Part shown: piece after piece, positions 11,607 to 23,130 of the stretch | Layout of the letters: each line of letters begins with the position of its first letter | Numbering within the stretch: position 1 is the first letter of the stretch | The notes under the pieces: generated by a model | What the model saw: only the letters and a program-made list of their open reading frames with translations | What the model was told of the DNA's origin: nothing | Database searches by the model: none | Made by a program: the position numbers and the translations under genes | Assembly: GCA_027924645.1 (NCBI GenBank) | Contig: BSBN01000187.1 | Coordinates: 14,774,001 to 14,838,000 of the forward strand | Direction of reading: 5' to 3' | Origin: Cunninghamia lanceolata | Lineage: Eukaryota; Streptophyta; Pinopsida; Cupressales; Cupressaceae | Length of the DNA: 64,000 bases

Positions 11607-12692
11607 CCATTCATCCTTTTCTTCAATCTAAGTAGCCAAGTCACTTTCCACATTCACATAGCTAGTAGATTTAGTAAACACTGGATCTTCTTCTTTGATG
11701 GCAATGAACACCCATTCATTTCTTGAGTTACTTCCCTTATCAGATTCATCATTAGTGACCCCTTCTTTAGCTTCTTAGACATAGTAACATTTCTTTTTAT
11801 CCCTTGATCTGTTAGGGTTTGGCTTTGAAACCCTCTCCGGACACCTTGAGGCAAAATGACCAATCTTATTGCAAGCAAAACATTTGAAAGGCAACTTTCC
11901 TTCATACTTACCGGATCCTTTTGCCAATCTTTTGGCAATAAGGGCTTCAAGTTTTGTAGCCTTAATTTCATCATCTTCAAGATCCTTCCTTGCCTTCTCA
12001 AATCTATTTGATCTTCTTGAGGATCTTTCACCCAGATCATATCTTTGTTTTCCATAAACACTAGCCTTAAATGCAGATTCAAACTTAGGAAGAGAATCAC
12101 CAAACTCACTCATTTCAAATGTTGAAAGCTTACCAACCAATTGATCCCTTGTAATAGTTGTCATAGTCCTGATCTCTTCAATGGCAACAACTTTATGCTT
12201 TTATGCTACAGGTAAGGATCTAAGCACTTTGACAACAATATATGATTGTTCCAATATTCCACTAGCACTCCTGATACCGGTCACAAGTTCATTCACTTTC
12301 TGCATGTAGGAAGTAATGTTTTCATCTTCACTCATCATCAATCTTTCATATCTAACCTTTAGGCTCTGTAGCTTGGCGCATTTGACATATTTATCACCTT
12401 CATACAGAGTTTCCAACTTTTTCTAGATTTCATGAGTATTTTTCAATTCTAGGACATTTGTCATTTCTATATCAGTTAGGGCACTCAACAATGCTTCTTT
12501 AGCTCGAATATTGTATTTAGCTTCCTTGAGTTCATGTAGAGTTGAAGGGCCATTCTTTGAAATGTTATACTCATCCTTAGTTATAAACCAAAAGGCATCA
12601 CCCATACATTCCAAATGACATTGCATGCGTACCTTCCAAAGGGACTAATTTGTTCCATCAAATCTCAGACTTTCCTTTTTGTAAGTCAACAT
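11607..12692 (-). pseudogene. B: Gag with CCHC zinc knuckle
   Basis: I choose ATG at 12692, about 40 bases past the primer site, because the FDGTN block of copia Gag follows within 15 residues. The capsid part continues through LRSLPVA (about 12205). The knuckle CFACNKIGHFASRC (C-x2-C-x4-H-x4-C) is at about 11835-11880. The frame is broken early by a TAG at about 12645, by a stop near 12423 and by further stops. Gag would form the particle and bind the RNA. The length and sequence type fit Sirevirus Gag. Confidence 0.8.
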
Positions 12693-12733
12693 CTTGGATC
12701 TCCTCAAGCAGTCAAGCTTCTTTTAGAGGAACT

Positions 12734-12746
12734 GGCTCTGATACCA
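12734..12746 (-). promoter_or_regulatory. B: primer-binding site (initiator tRNA-Met type)
   Basis: On the minus strand TGGTATCAGAGCC lies two bases inside the upstream LTR (LTR edge at 12749). This is the standard complement of the 3' end of plant initiator tRNA-Met, used to start minus-strand DNA synthesis. Confidence 0.9.
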
Positions 12747-12748
12747 AT

Positions 12749-13285
12749 TGTTGGAATTAGGTTGGACAACTAAGTGGGGGGGGGTGAATCAGTTGTCTAC
12801 AACTTTAACCTTTTCTTCTTTTAATCTTCTTTGATAAATTACAAACAGATTGATGATCCAAACATTAAAGCATGAATTAACAACACATGAGCGGAAACAA
12901 GATGAACACATATAGCACTAGAAATTTTTACTTGGAAACCTAGTTAAGGGAAAACCATGGTGGAGCTTAACCCACAAGATTCATACCTTGTTAAAAGTAC
13001 TTAAAAGAAATGGGAAGGTAATTTCCTTCGGGCGCACTACCTAGAGCTCACTACTCAAAGAGGCTCACTACCTACAGGATTTTATATTTAGTACAAAAGG
13101 AATGAACTGAGAAATAGCATCTTCTTCACACCTGGTTCAATCCATTGAAAGCTCACAAAACTTCTACTCTACCCTCAAACACTTCTTCACTATCTCTTCA
13201 TACCTTATTGCTATTGTTCCTCTACTCCTCTTCTCTGTTGTACCTCTATACCTTTCTTAGGATTTTATCATTTTCACACAAGGAT
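12749..13285 (-). repeat. B 5' LTR, inner part
   Basis: This matches the start of the left LTR from TGTTGGAATTAGG on, and stops at AGGAT (13281-13285), the target duplication of element I. The rest of the LTR is at 18563-19364. Compared with the left copy it carries an extra G in the G-run near 12775-12784. Confidence 0.85.
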
Positions 13286-14798
13286 TGATGCAGGGCATCC
13301 ACCACTCCCTCAACATACCTATCAGTTAGACCCAGTTCCTTTCACACTGATATCCCATTTCATATCGATGTGTCCCCGACACCATATCGCTATGACCTAC
13401 ACCTATCAGCTTAGCAAAACACTTTCATTTCGATGCTTAAATCACCCATCGGCGAGATGTCTCCCATCGGCTGACTAGTTTTCTTCTTCCCCGATTGCCT
13501 AACTCCCACTGATACCTTTTGATCGGTTAAATTGCCTATCGGCAACACTTAGTTCATCGGCCTCTCCGCAGAATGTCTCCCCGAAGCCTTTCTCTCACTG
13601 ATGCATACTTTGACCTTGTTGACCATCGGCCACACTTCCTCTGTCCACAAATTCCTTACCACTCCTATCGATCGTTATCCTCTTGTCGATGAAGAATCAA
13701 CCTTTCGCCTATCGGTGTGACCTTTACTATCGGTGAACTCCTTGAATCTTTGGCCGATCCCTATTGTCTTCCTGATACTACCAATGCCGGGCCCCACCAT
13801 CAGCCAGACCTCTACCGTCAACCCAGCTTTGAACCCCTTCGCCGATGTTACAACTTACTCCGATGACCACTAAACCATCGGCATGACTATCTCTGTCGAC
13901 GTCCACTATCTCCCTAATGGACTCACTTGTCGTTGTGACATACACCATCGGCTATGCCGAACACCCTTATACCAATACCTATGGTCACCCCGATGAGCCT
14001 TCAAACCTCATTCATCGGTGGGACTAACACCGTCGGCGGAACATTTCACTTCTCCACCGATAGCATATTTCATGTTGATGCAACCACAACTTCGCATTTA
14101 CCCTACTTGGCTCCCTATTACCGGCTCTCCAGTGATGATCTGATCTGCTTCTTGGATGGTTTCTTCGACCCAACTCAACCTACATAGCCTAGCACATACA
14201 ATGATAGGGTCTTCAACACTCCCGACCTGTGACTCTGCACCAATGCATATGAACAGAAACAAAAAATACACAAATAAACCCTAATCTATTGTACATGGCC
14301 ATTCCACTGATTTAGAGAATCAACTGGTGGAATGGAATGGAAAATCCATCTGGCCACAAAACAATGAGTCGATTACACAGTGTAGTCAAATGAACAAAAC
14401 ACACAGAATCTTTATTGGATTTCAGAAATGCAATTACAGTACTCTATTTTTTTCAACAGCACAATACAACTTCTCAGTATGTCTGTCCCTCTAAAATGAC
14501 CTGATCTAGGGGTATTTATCTACTCTCAAGGAGTAGTACAAACTTATCTCCAAGCGGTTGGGAGAGCTAACTACCTCCCTCGATCCAACAAACTTAGTTG
14601 TCCTAATAAACTACAGATCAGCAAATGATCTTAGAACTTACAACTTGATCCTAAATACAACTAACTGAACATGCATTGGTCCAAGCTGACCTTATTACAT
14701 TGCATTGGTCTTATAAGACCTTCTAGGAAACATCAACAAGACTTAAAACTAACTAACTACCTCATGTAGGCCACTATAGGATAGGTGCTCCTGCACCA
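13286..14798 (-). repeat. I 3' LTR (1,513 bp), rich in ATCGG/CCGAT
   Basis: Plus-strand ends are TGATGCAG and TGCACCA. Between about 13450 and 14065 I count 17 copies of ATCGG or CCGAT, far more than base composition predicts. The distal part (14280-14798) is ordinary sequence and holds a TAAATAC promoter-like box on the minus strand near 14513-14521. Confidence 0.85.
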
Positions 14799-14815
14799 TA
14801 CTCCCCAACAGAAAA
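14799..14815 (-). promoter_or_regulatory. I: polypurine tract
   Basis: On the minus strand TGTTGGGGAGTA abuts the LTR start TGGTGCAGG. It is a short purine-rich tract in the right place to prime plus-strand synthesis. Confidence 0.5.
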
Positions 14816-14839
14816 AGAACTCATGTCCCATGAGTTAGG

Positions 14840-16951
14840 TTGTGGAAAAATTCCACCTTTACTCTTTGCCATCTCCGTGCTCTAAACTGTTCCAGCTTTA
14901 TACTCTATTGTCTCTTGGCTGTTCCAAGATTTCTGAACTGCAACTTGCTGTTTTGCAAGGAAACCCTCATGCCTGTCAATGTAGGCTCTGTTCATACATA
15001 CCCTGTGTTTGCCAGTGTATCTTACCAGCACCTCTGTCTGAATACCTAGTTGAATAACCTTAGTAATTGCTTCTTGAACTTCTGCAATGTTCAAATCTAT
15101 CTTCCTTTCAACTTTTAGAGGACAAACAATAGTCCCTACCACAATCACATCCTTGTCTTGCCAATCAATTTGTGACTACCCATAAACCTGCTATTCGGTC
15201 TGCTGCTAATCCACCTGATCTCTGTCAGTCAGAACTGAAATCTTCTTCACACTTTGATCTCCTTTCCTTGAGATATCATCAACTGCTGTTATGCCTTGGA
15301 CTATAGGCATTTTCACAAATTTCTTCTTTCCCACTAAAATGATTTTTGCTGCCTTCTGTGCTATAGCTTCTTCTTGTAATGGTATCAACACAATAGTTTT
15401 ACCATCTTTCTTGATGGTGTAGGTATTTGCATACCCATCATACAGTACCCTCCTATCAAATTGCCATGGCCTACCTAACAATAGGTGACAACATTCCATG
15501 GGCAAAATGTCACACAAAACTCTATCATGATATTCTCCAATCTGAAAATCAACATATGCCTATTCATATACAAAATGTGATTGACTATCACTCACCCAAG
15601 ATGCCTTGTAAGGGTTTTGATGTGGAATCCTTTCTAAATTCAGTTTATCCACCTTTTCCTGAGATACCATATTATCTGTTGAGCCAAAATCAATTACAAC
15701 CTTACATATTTTACCTTTGCTCTTGCATGTGGTCTTGAAAAGAGCTCTTCTTTGCATCATATCCTTTGATGTCTTCAAGACTATCCTTCTTAACATCAAT
15801 GCTTCTCCCTCCTCCAGATACCCATAATTATCAGGAGTCTCCTTCACACTTTGCTGAGTGTTTGAGTTGCTTGCACTTTGCTGATCAGTTTCTTGGATCA
15901 GATTTGCCCTCTTTTCTCCTCCTAAACTTGTTGCTTTTGTTGGACATTTGAAAAATGGATGCCCATATTCACCACAAGTGTAACACTTACCAAAAAATGT
16001 AGTAGAACCTCTACCACCTCCAAATCTACCTCTGGTACCTTTCCATCCACCTCTAAAAATAGACTGCTCTTGTCCTTTACCAGTGTCTTCTTGATCCTCA
16101 TTGGTTTTCCTTATTGTAGGGGCTGATCCTCTTCCCCTCATATTGCTACCTCTTCCACTCATGGACTTATCTTGTCTTCTATTCATCTTTTCTTCAATCT
16201 TGATTGCCATTTGATAACAATCCTCTACACTCATTGGGTTAGCTAAAACTAACTCATCCTGTATGTTCAATCTCAAACTAGCCAAGTACCTAGCAACATT
16301 TTATATCTCATTCTCATGATGACCAGATCTCATGCTCAACTTGTAAAACATCTCAGTGTATGCCTTCACATCCATTTCCTTTTGTCTTAAAAATTGTAGC
16401 TTCTTAAACATCTAAATTTCATAATCCTTGGGCAGAAACTTCCCTTTGATCCTTGCTACCATTTTATCCCATGAAGTGATCTTTGACTTTCCTTGTTTCC
16501 TTCTCTCTGATTGTACATAATCCCACCATACCAAAGCATGACCTCCTAACTTGGTCTTTGCAATCTTTACCTTCTGATCCTCAGCAACATCTTCACATTC
16601 AAAGTGATTATCAAGTGCAGCAATCCAATCCAATACCACTTCTTCATTCAGACTTCCTGTGTACCTAGGAACATCAATCTTTACCTTAGGTTTGTCACTC
16701 TGAACTGCCCTCAACAGTTTTACAAATCTCTGATCTTCAACATTCAAATCTTCATCTATCTCTTCATACTCTTCAACATCATCTTCTTTCTCAGATTTGC
16801 TATCTTCCACTTCTCTTTTCTTGTTCATCTCCAAGGCTACAAGCCTTGTTTGAAGTGCTTCAGCAAGCTCCTTCATCTTCCTCATCTCTCTGGCATGTTT
16901 TTCCTTCATCTCTTGCAACTCCCTTGCAGTACCATTACCTTTCGGAGGCAT
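14840..16951 (-). pseudogene. I: Gag-protease polyprotein with unrecognised tail
   Basis: The frame starts at ATG 16951 (MPPKGNGTAR) and stays in one register to about 14880, broken by stops near 16410, 16305, 15557, 15200, 15187, 15175 and 14880. The amino end is a charged, coiled-coil-like stretch (residues 10-70). The Gag core follows, with LDWIAALDNHFE and WWDYVQ (about 16530-16650). The knuckle CYTCGEYGHPFFKC is at about 15950-15990. A protease-like VVIDFGSTDNMV keeps Asp and Gly of the active site (about 15680-15715), and LLLGRPWQFD closes the fold near 15470-15500. The last 200 codons, including VVGTIVCPLKVERKIDLNI, match no domain I know and replace the polymerase. All changes look like simple nonsense mutations. 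Confidence 0.75.
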
Positions 16952-17028
16952 TTTCTCAACCTCTCACTCCTCTACCTTTGTCTTTTCAGTGACAGAATCA
17001 ACACACAAATAGTCTAGACCTTTTGCTG

Positions 17029-17043
17029 AGCTCTAATACCAAT
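17029..17043 (-). promoter_or_regulatory. I: primer-binding site (initiator tRNA-Met type)
   Basis: Minus-strand TTGGTATTAGAGCTC adjoins the LTR edge at 17045. It differs by one C to T from the TGGTATCAGAGC expected for the initiator tRNA-Met primer. Confidence 0.7.
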
Positions 17044-17044
17044 T

Positions 17045-18557
17045 TGATGCAGAGCATCCACCACTCCCTCAACATACCTATCAGTCAGACCCAGTTCCTT
17101 TCACACCGATATCCCATTTCATATCAATGTGTCCCTGACACCATATCGCTATGACCTATACCTATCGGCTTAGCAAAACACTTTCATTTCGATGCTTAAA
17201 TCACCCATTGGTGAGATATCTCCCATTGGATGACTAGTTTTCTTCTTCCCCAATCACCTAACTCCCACTAATACCCTTTGATTGGTTAAATTGCCTATCA
17301 GCAACACTTAGTTCATCGGCCTCTCCACAGAATGTCTCCCTGAAGCCTTTCTCTCACCGATGCATACTCTGATCTTGTTGACCATCGACCACACTTCCTC
17401 TGTCGGTGAATTCCTAACCACTCCTACCAATCGTTATCCTCTTGCCGATGAAGAATCAACCTTTCGCCTATCAGCGAGACCTTCGCTATCAGTGAACTCC
17501 TTGAATCTTTGGCCGATCCCTATTGTCTTCTTGATACTACTAATGCCAGGCCCCACCATCAGCCAGACCTCTACCATCGGCCCAACTTTGAACCCCTTCG
17601 CCAATGTTACAACTTACTCCGATGACCACAGAACCATCAGCATGACTGTCTCTGTCGATGTCCACTATCTCCCCGATGGACTCACTTGTCACTATGACAT
17701 ACACCATCAGCTACGCTAAACACCCTTATACTGATACCTATGGTCACCCCAATGAGCCTTCAGACCTCATTCATCAGTGGGACTAACACCATCGGTGAAA
17801 CATTTCACTTCTCCACCGATAGCATATTTCATGCCGATGCAACCACAACTTCACATTTACCCTACTTGGCTCCCTATTGCTGGTTCTCCAACGATGATCT
17901 GATCTGCTTCTTGGATGGTTTCTTTGACCTGACTCAACTTGCACAGCCTAGCACATACAATGCTAGGGTCTTCAACACTCCTGACCTGCGACTCTGCACC
18001 AATGCATATGAACAGAAACAGAAAATACACAAATAAACCCTAATCTACTATACATGGCCATTCCACTGATTTAGAGAATCAACCGGTGGAATGGAATGGA
18101 AAATCCATCTGGCCACAAAACAATGAGTCGATTACACAGTGTAGTCAAATGAACAAAACACACAGAATCTTTATTAGATTTCAGAAATGCAATTACAGTA
18201 CTCTATTTTTTTCAACAGCACAATACAACTTCTCAGTATGTCTGTCCCTCTAAAATAACCCGATCTAGGGGTATTTATCTACTCTCAAGGAGTAGTATAG
18301 ACTTATCTCCAAGCAGCTGGGAGAGCTAACTACCTCCCTCGATCTAACAAACTTAGCTATCCTAACAAACTACAGATCAGGAAATGATCTTGGAACTTAC
18401 AACTTGATCCTAAATACAACTAACTAAACATGCATTGGTCCAAGCTGACCTTATTACATTGCATTGGTCTTATAAGACCTTCTAGGAAACATCAACGAGA
18501 CTTAAAACTAACTAACTGCCTCATGTAGGCCACTGCAGGATAGGTGCTCCTGCACCA
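17045..18557 (-). repeat. I 5' LTR (1,513 bp)
   Basis: Same length as the left copy. Across the first ~135 bases I count seven differences, all transitions, several in CG context. Many ATCGG units of the left copy read ATCAG or ATTGG here, which points to cytosine-methylation decay. Confidence 0.85.
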
Positions 18558-19364
18558 AGGATAGCTTTCCACAACTTATCCACAAGTATTTATATGCTTC
18601 ATCAACCTTGGAATGAACATCAAGGTCGGCTTGACTTAATACGGATCACTGTACTATCAACCAGACATAGCTGGGACTTGAATCTTCTTCAATCAATATG
18701 CTACGCTCCAGAGAGTTGCTCTTAGATTATACGCAACACGCTTGGATCAGCCGGTCGGCCAAGACTGGGAAGAATAGTAACACCAAGGAAGAAAATCTTC
18801 AACAATGATCTCAATCTTCAATTTAGACCTCCAACACAGCAAGAACACAATCCAGAGACCTCCACAAGCACATTGAATTCAACAATAACATCCACACTAC
18901 TCCAAATTATCAGAATCACTTGCATCTTCATCTGGAACCTCAAGAACACTGTCTTCCATGACTGTCACACTAAAAAGATTGCTTGCAAAGCTCCAAACCA
19001 TGAACCACTTGAGTTGAGGATACACACTGACTTCCCAAACATGCCTCTAAATCTACAGATCATAATTTTTCATTGTAGAGCAATCCGAACCAATTTTCTA
19101 TCACTCTGTCACTTCTAAACACTGCAAAACCTGGTTCTACTCAGATGGCCATAGCTTCTTCAATTCTTCACATGGAGCTCTCAAATCTTAATTGGAGCTA
19201 CTTCAAACAATCCTCTATGCATTCATATGGTCTACATACTTTGATCTTCATTCCTCTAGAAATGCGGAGCAATCTACTTCACCGATCTGCACTATTTCCC
19301 TTGTTTCTAACAAAGAGATATGTTGACATCAATGACAACACATCATAGGCACATATTTGCAACA
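18558..19364 (-). repeat. B 5' LTR, outer part
   Basis: After the AGGAT duplication (18558-18562) the B LTR resumes with AGCTTTCCACAACTTATCC, matching 7403 onward, and ends ATATTTGCAACA at 19364. The minus-strand TATAAAT lies at 18588-18594. AGAAT follows at 19365-19369. Confidence 0.85.
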
Positions 19365-20332
19365 AGAATATTACGGTCTGTGGTTCTGACGGTATGTGAA
19401 GAGGTCCATAATGAATGTTGTCTATAATTTTTAGAGTCTTATATGGTCTGTATTGGAAGTTATGATGTGACAGTTGAACTAGTCATGTGTGTACTTAAGG
19501 GATAAGCTGATAGGCATGTTAGATCTATATGTGGTGAGGATATATTATTTCAAGAATTAATCCAAGTGGTCGAATGATTGATGCTGACCTATATGAAGAC
19601 TATTGTATGTTTTTTTGGTTCTGCATTCCTATTTGTGCACAAGATCGAGACGACAAGGTATAACACTTGTATACACATTTCATGTTTGGCTTGCTGACTT
19701 GATTGTGATATGAATCTTGTTGTGGATATATATAATTGACGGATTTCAGTTTTGGGTATGTGGAAAAGTGGGAATAGAGTGTAAATTCTATGATTGTGTG
19801 ACCTAAGGTAGTTCTGTGATTAGCAAAAGGACAGTAAAGACACAAGGATGGAGTATATGTGAAGTAGAGAAGAAAAGCAGGGTAGACAGTATGAAGTCCT
19901 TTGAATCTATATATCGAGCAAATTGGTACTGCACCACAACATTCTATAGATGCACCTGTAGTAGTTCTCTCTTGGTAGTGAGCCATTTCTTCCTATATTC
20001 TCTTCTCTTATTTTGGCAGTGAGCCTATTGCAGTGAGCACTTCTTTAGATAGTGAGTCCTTAGGAAGTGAGCCCTAAGGTAGTGAGCCTTCATGTAATTT
20101 GGTATTGCTATCATAATATATTGTGAGCTAACACTCATTGCGGTTTTTCCCTTTTTGGGTTTTCCACATAAAATCTTGGTGTCTATGTGTTATGAATTTG
20201 TGGCTACTCTTCTTGTGTTTACTTTGCTTTCATGTTATTGAATTTGGTAAATGGATTAATAAAATGTGTGAATGAAATTTTTTTCAAAATATTGATTCAT
20301 CCCCCCCCCCTCAGTATTCTTTGTGTTCAATA
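19365..20332 (+). mobile_element. Solo copia LTR H, right part
   Basis: This continues H after the AGAAT duplication of B. It holds a TATATAT box near 19906-19913, a pyrimidine-rich block TTTTTCCCTTTTTGGGTTTTCC near 20140-20165, and a C-run before the end (20301-20310), as in the B LTR. H ends TTGTGTTCAATA (CA changed to TA), followed by GTTTT. No internal sequence follows. Confidence 0.65.
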
Positions 20333-20832
20333 GTTTTCAAATGGCCCCTAGTCTTGTTCCATTATATTGTTGTCATGTTTCTTCATTCTTTTATCTTGAA
20401 TAGGTTATTCTTTCTCTAGCATCCTAATTCATTGGAATATTGTATCTCTAAGATTGATAGGTGTAGCACCTCATGTTCATTGTGTTTCTTTATTTCATAG
20501 TATTTCATGGTTAAATCTACCTAGTTTCTCTCTTTGGACATTTTCTTGATGCTCTTCTTGGTAGGCAATGTGTAAGTCTTATTAAGCTTCTTTGGCCTCT
20601 TGTGTCTTTCTAGACATCTTACTTTTTTATCTAAGTGCATTTCTATGTTACTTGTTGAAGTTTTATCCAATTGGTTGATTTCTGACCTCACAATCACCAT
20701 GCATACTCTAGAATGTTTGAGTTGAATTACTATCCATGGTTCCCATGTAGGGTTGTTGAATGTAAAAGAATGACAAGGTTCTCTTCTATCATTTTCATAA
20801 TCAGAGTGTTCGTAATCATAACAATAGGTAAT
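20333..20832 (-). mobile_element. Relic J, right part
   Basis: GTTTT (20333-20337) is the second target copy of H. What follows should be the upstream, amino-terminal side of J on the minus strand. A minus-strand reading frame from about 20832 to 20521 ends in a very Lys-rich tail (KKSIKKMSKERN) and matches no family I know. No LTR or primer site of J is seen before G begins at 20833. Confidence 0.35.
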
Positions 20833-21395
20833 TGATGCAGGAGCATCCCAGGTTGAAAGGTAATCTTGCATCAACAAAAAATATTTGATTTTTTTCTTTT
20901 CTCTCTTTTCAGTCAGTTTAGTCTTAGTATATTGTACGACATTTCACTGCATGATCACTTCAGAATTCTTGGCATAGGATCAGGACTCTATAACAACTCA
21001 TCTACATCATATCCAAGTTTTAGGATCTTTTCATTTGTGTACGAAAAGTTATCACTATCAGAAATACCATCAGGACTCAGTCAAAAAATTCAACACTCAA
21101 GTCAACATACTAAGTTTATGACACCTTCCCTTGAATTATGACATCCAAATAATTATCTCATGAAGTAGTGTGGGACCAAAGGCATCTTCAATTATAACTG
21201 CAATGTGTTTCTTCAACACTTGGAGCTTCATCATTAGATTTAGGCCAACCATCACATTTCATAGGGCATCAAGATCTAAAACCTCTTGCAGCTAACATAG
21301 ATCATTTCTTAAGCTTGGAACTACTATATAAACATCTCTTAGATTCATTTGAATGGGTTAGGTAATTGGAAGTCAGTTTATATTTGATTAGGTAG
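20833..21395 (+). mobile_element. 5' LTR of gypsy element G, left part
   Basis: It begins TGATGCAGGAGCATCC. After element C, the LTR resumes at 35145 and ends GACTGCATCA at 35363, giving exact 8-base inverted ends (TGATGCAG/CTGCATCA) and a total of about 780 bp. The start resembles the LTR start of I. A minus-strand frame that crosses the boundary at 20833 has no support as a gene. Confidence 0.55.
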
Positions 21396-23080
21396 TGTTA
21401 CGAACTGTAGAGTGTCAAAGACTCTACATTTTGTTTCAGTGGCAGTAAGTCCATAGCTCTCTTTTGTTTCTATGTGAGTTTCAAAGGTATCACTACCTCG
21501 GTTTCTTATGCTTTGTGTGGAATCCACCAAGTGTCAAGCCATAGTTAAAGCTGTAGTATTGTTTCAAATATTAAGTTTTGTGCAGAGCATGCCACGCAGA
21601 AAATAGTTGAAAGTTTTATAAGTTTTAGCTTTGTTGCGGGTGTCACCACATGTAGCATGCAGAGGCAGCCCATAAAGTTCTATGTTCTCTGCGGAGTTTG
21701 CCACATGTCTTTTTATTTTGCTGTGGAGTTTGCTGTGTGTTTCTTTTTGTATCACGTTGATGCTTGTAAAGATAGATGGTGGGCCATAGTAATGTTTAGT
21801 TTCAAGCCTGCAGAAAATGCCACATGGTGGTCATGAAGGAGGAGTTGTTTTTTTTCATGACGCATAGGGGAAGAAACTTTTTACTTGTAAGTTTTATGCA
21901 GGTTGTGCCAAGTATCAGCTTCCGTGGGGAGTTTCAAAAGTTTTATCAGTTTTAAGCAGTGTTGCGGGTGCCGCCATGAGTTAGCTAGCGTGCACGTGGA
22001 AGATGCCATCTGTCCTAGTTTTCTTCCTTTGAAGCTAATGCATGTTAAAGGTTGTGGGTCCCATTATTAATGTGTCTCATATTTTAAAGTAGTGCGGGTT
22101 GTGACACGTGTCATAAGCGGAGGTCACCTGAGCATAAAGACATAATTTTGAGGGCTTTGCAGAAGAAGACACGTATCAGGTCTTGAAGGTTGTGGAATGC
22201 GACAAGTGTCATTTTCTTGTTCATTTCTAAAAGACAAAGGAGTTTCTCATTTTGATGCAGACACTGCCATCTGTCACAGAAATGTTTCAAGTTTCAAGTG
22301 CACAGGTCTCACCATGTGTCTGTATCTTAATGAAGGAGTTGTGCCACATATATTTTGCCCCAGCTAATGAGCCTGCAGGAGGAGATGGCCGTTTTAGATT
22401 TGGAGGATCGTAACCGCTGAGGACTTCTAGTTATCTTTAGTTCTGTTGGGCCATTGGGGATTCGGTTGTTACAGACAATCTAGAGTCAGATCTATGATTA
22501 TAAATATGTAGTATTTGTAATAGATCAAAAGAGATAGATGTACACAGAGATAGAGATATATTTTTTTGATACATTTGTAGTCAGAATCTAAAAGAGAAGT
22601 CAGATACTTTGTTGTGACTGGTTGATGTCATTTTGCCTTTATTTTGTTGTTCTTGATAAGAAAGTTAATGTATCTGTGCCTTTTATGTTGCTGGAAAATT
22701 AATGAGAAGAACTCTGTTCTGTGCCTTGGTTGATATTATCTGTGTCATTACAAAGTGTTTGATTGTAAGCCTTTGATTATATTCATTACATCTAGTTATG
22801 TTAATCATGCAGTATCTACTCTTTAATATAATTGAATCTTGAGAATAGTTTCACTATGCTTAATTTGAAGGGAAAACTTTTACTCAGGTGCATCGCCATA
22901 GTTAGATTTGCTTAATTGTATCTGTAATCCTGTTAACTTCTTACGCTTTTCCTCAAAACCCATTTAAAATAGAGAAGAGCCAGCTTCTTTAAAATTTGGA
23001 GGTTGTTTTAAGTAGCAAGTTCCACATTCTTGAAACTTCCCATGTTGGTGTTAGAACCTGCACAATTTTATACATCAACA
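21396..23080 (+). repeat. C 5' LTR (1,685 bp)
   Basis: It starts TGTTACGAAC (the partner has TGTTGGTCACCAAGAAC) and ends ATACATCAACA, so the ends are TGTTG/CAACA with a small deletion at the start here. TTATAAATA at 22498-22506 is the probable promoter box. GCCACRTGT-like strings recur through 21580-22350. Confidence 0.85.
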
Positions 23081-23084
23081 GTTA

Positions 23085-23102
23085 TTGGCATGCCTGGTTG
23101 GA
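23085..23102 (+). promoter_or_regulatory. C: primer-binding site
   Basis: TGGCATGCCTGGTTGGAC begins four bases after the LTR. It nearly equals TGGCACGCCTAGTGGGAC of element F, so both would use the same tRNA. The 3' CCA complement TGG is present. I cannot name the tRNA with certainty. Confidence 0.6.
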
Positions 23103-23130
23103 CCTTTCTTGAAGTTTCTATCAAGATTCT

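Larger units (their letters stand above)
13286..18557 (-). mobile_element. Non-autonomous gypsy element I (Gag-protease only), nested in the B LTR
   Basis: I runs from TGATGCAGGG to CTGCACCA and is flanked by AGGAT at 13281-13285 and 18558-18562. Its two LTRs have identical length (1,513 bp) and its internal region is only 2,246 bp. The internal part encodes Gag and a protease-like region in one minus-strand frame. There is no reverse transcriptase, RNase H or integrase. This is the layout of a terminal-repeat retrotransposon with a GAG domain (TR-GAG). The LTR ends and initiator-Met primer site resemble those of G, a chromovirus-like element. Confidence 0.85.
6872..19364 (-). mobile_element. 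Ty1/copia element B, Sirevirus-like, minus strand, with nested element I
   Basis: B is bounded by AGAAT at 6867-6871 and 19365-19369. It has LTRs of about 1.33 kb, an initiator-Met tRNA primer site, and gag, protease, integrase, reverse transcriptase and RNase H in copia order on the minus strand. Repeated polypurine tracts before the 3' LTR and the type of Gag point to the Sirevirus (SIRE/Maximus) lineage. The upstream LTR is split by element I (13286-18557). Without I the element is about 7.2 kb. Stop codons in gag, integrase and polymerase, and a lost integrase Asp, make this copy inactive. Confidence 0.88.

Noticed and set aside
20301..20310. C10 run as an assembly or sequencing fault
   Set aside because: The B LTR has a similar G-run at the matching place (12775-12784), so it is a family trait. 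The exact length may still be uncertain.
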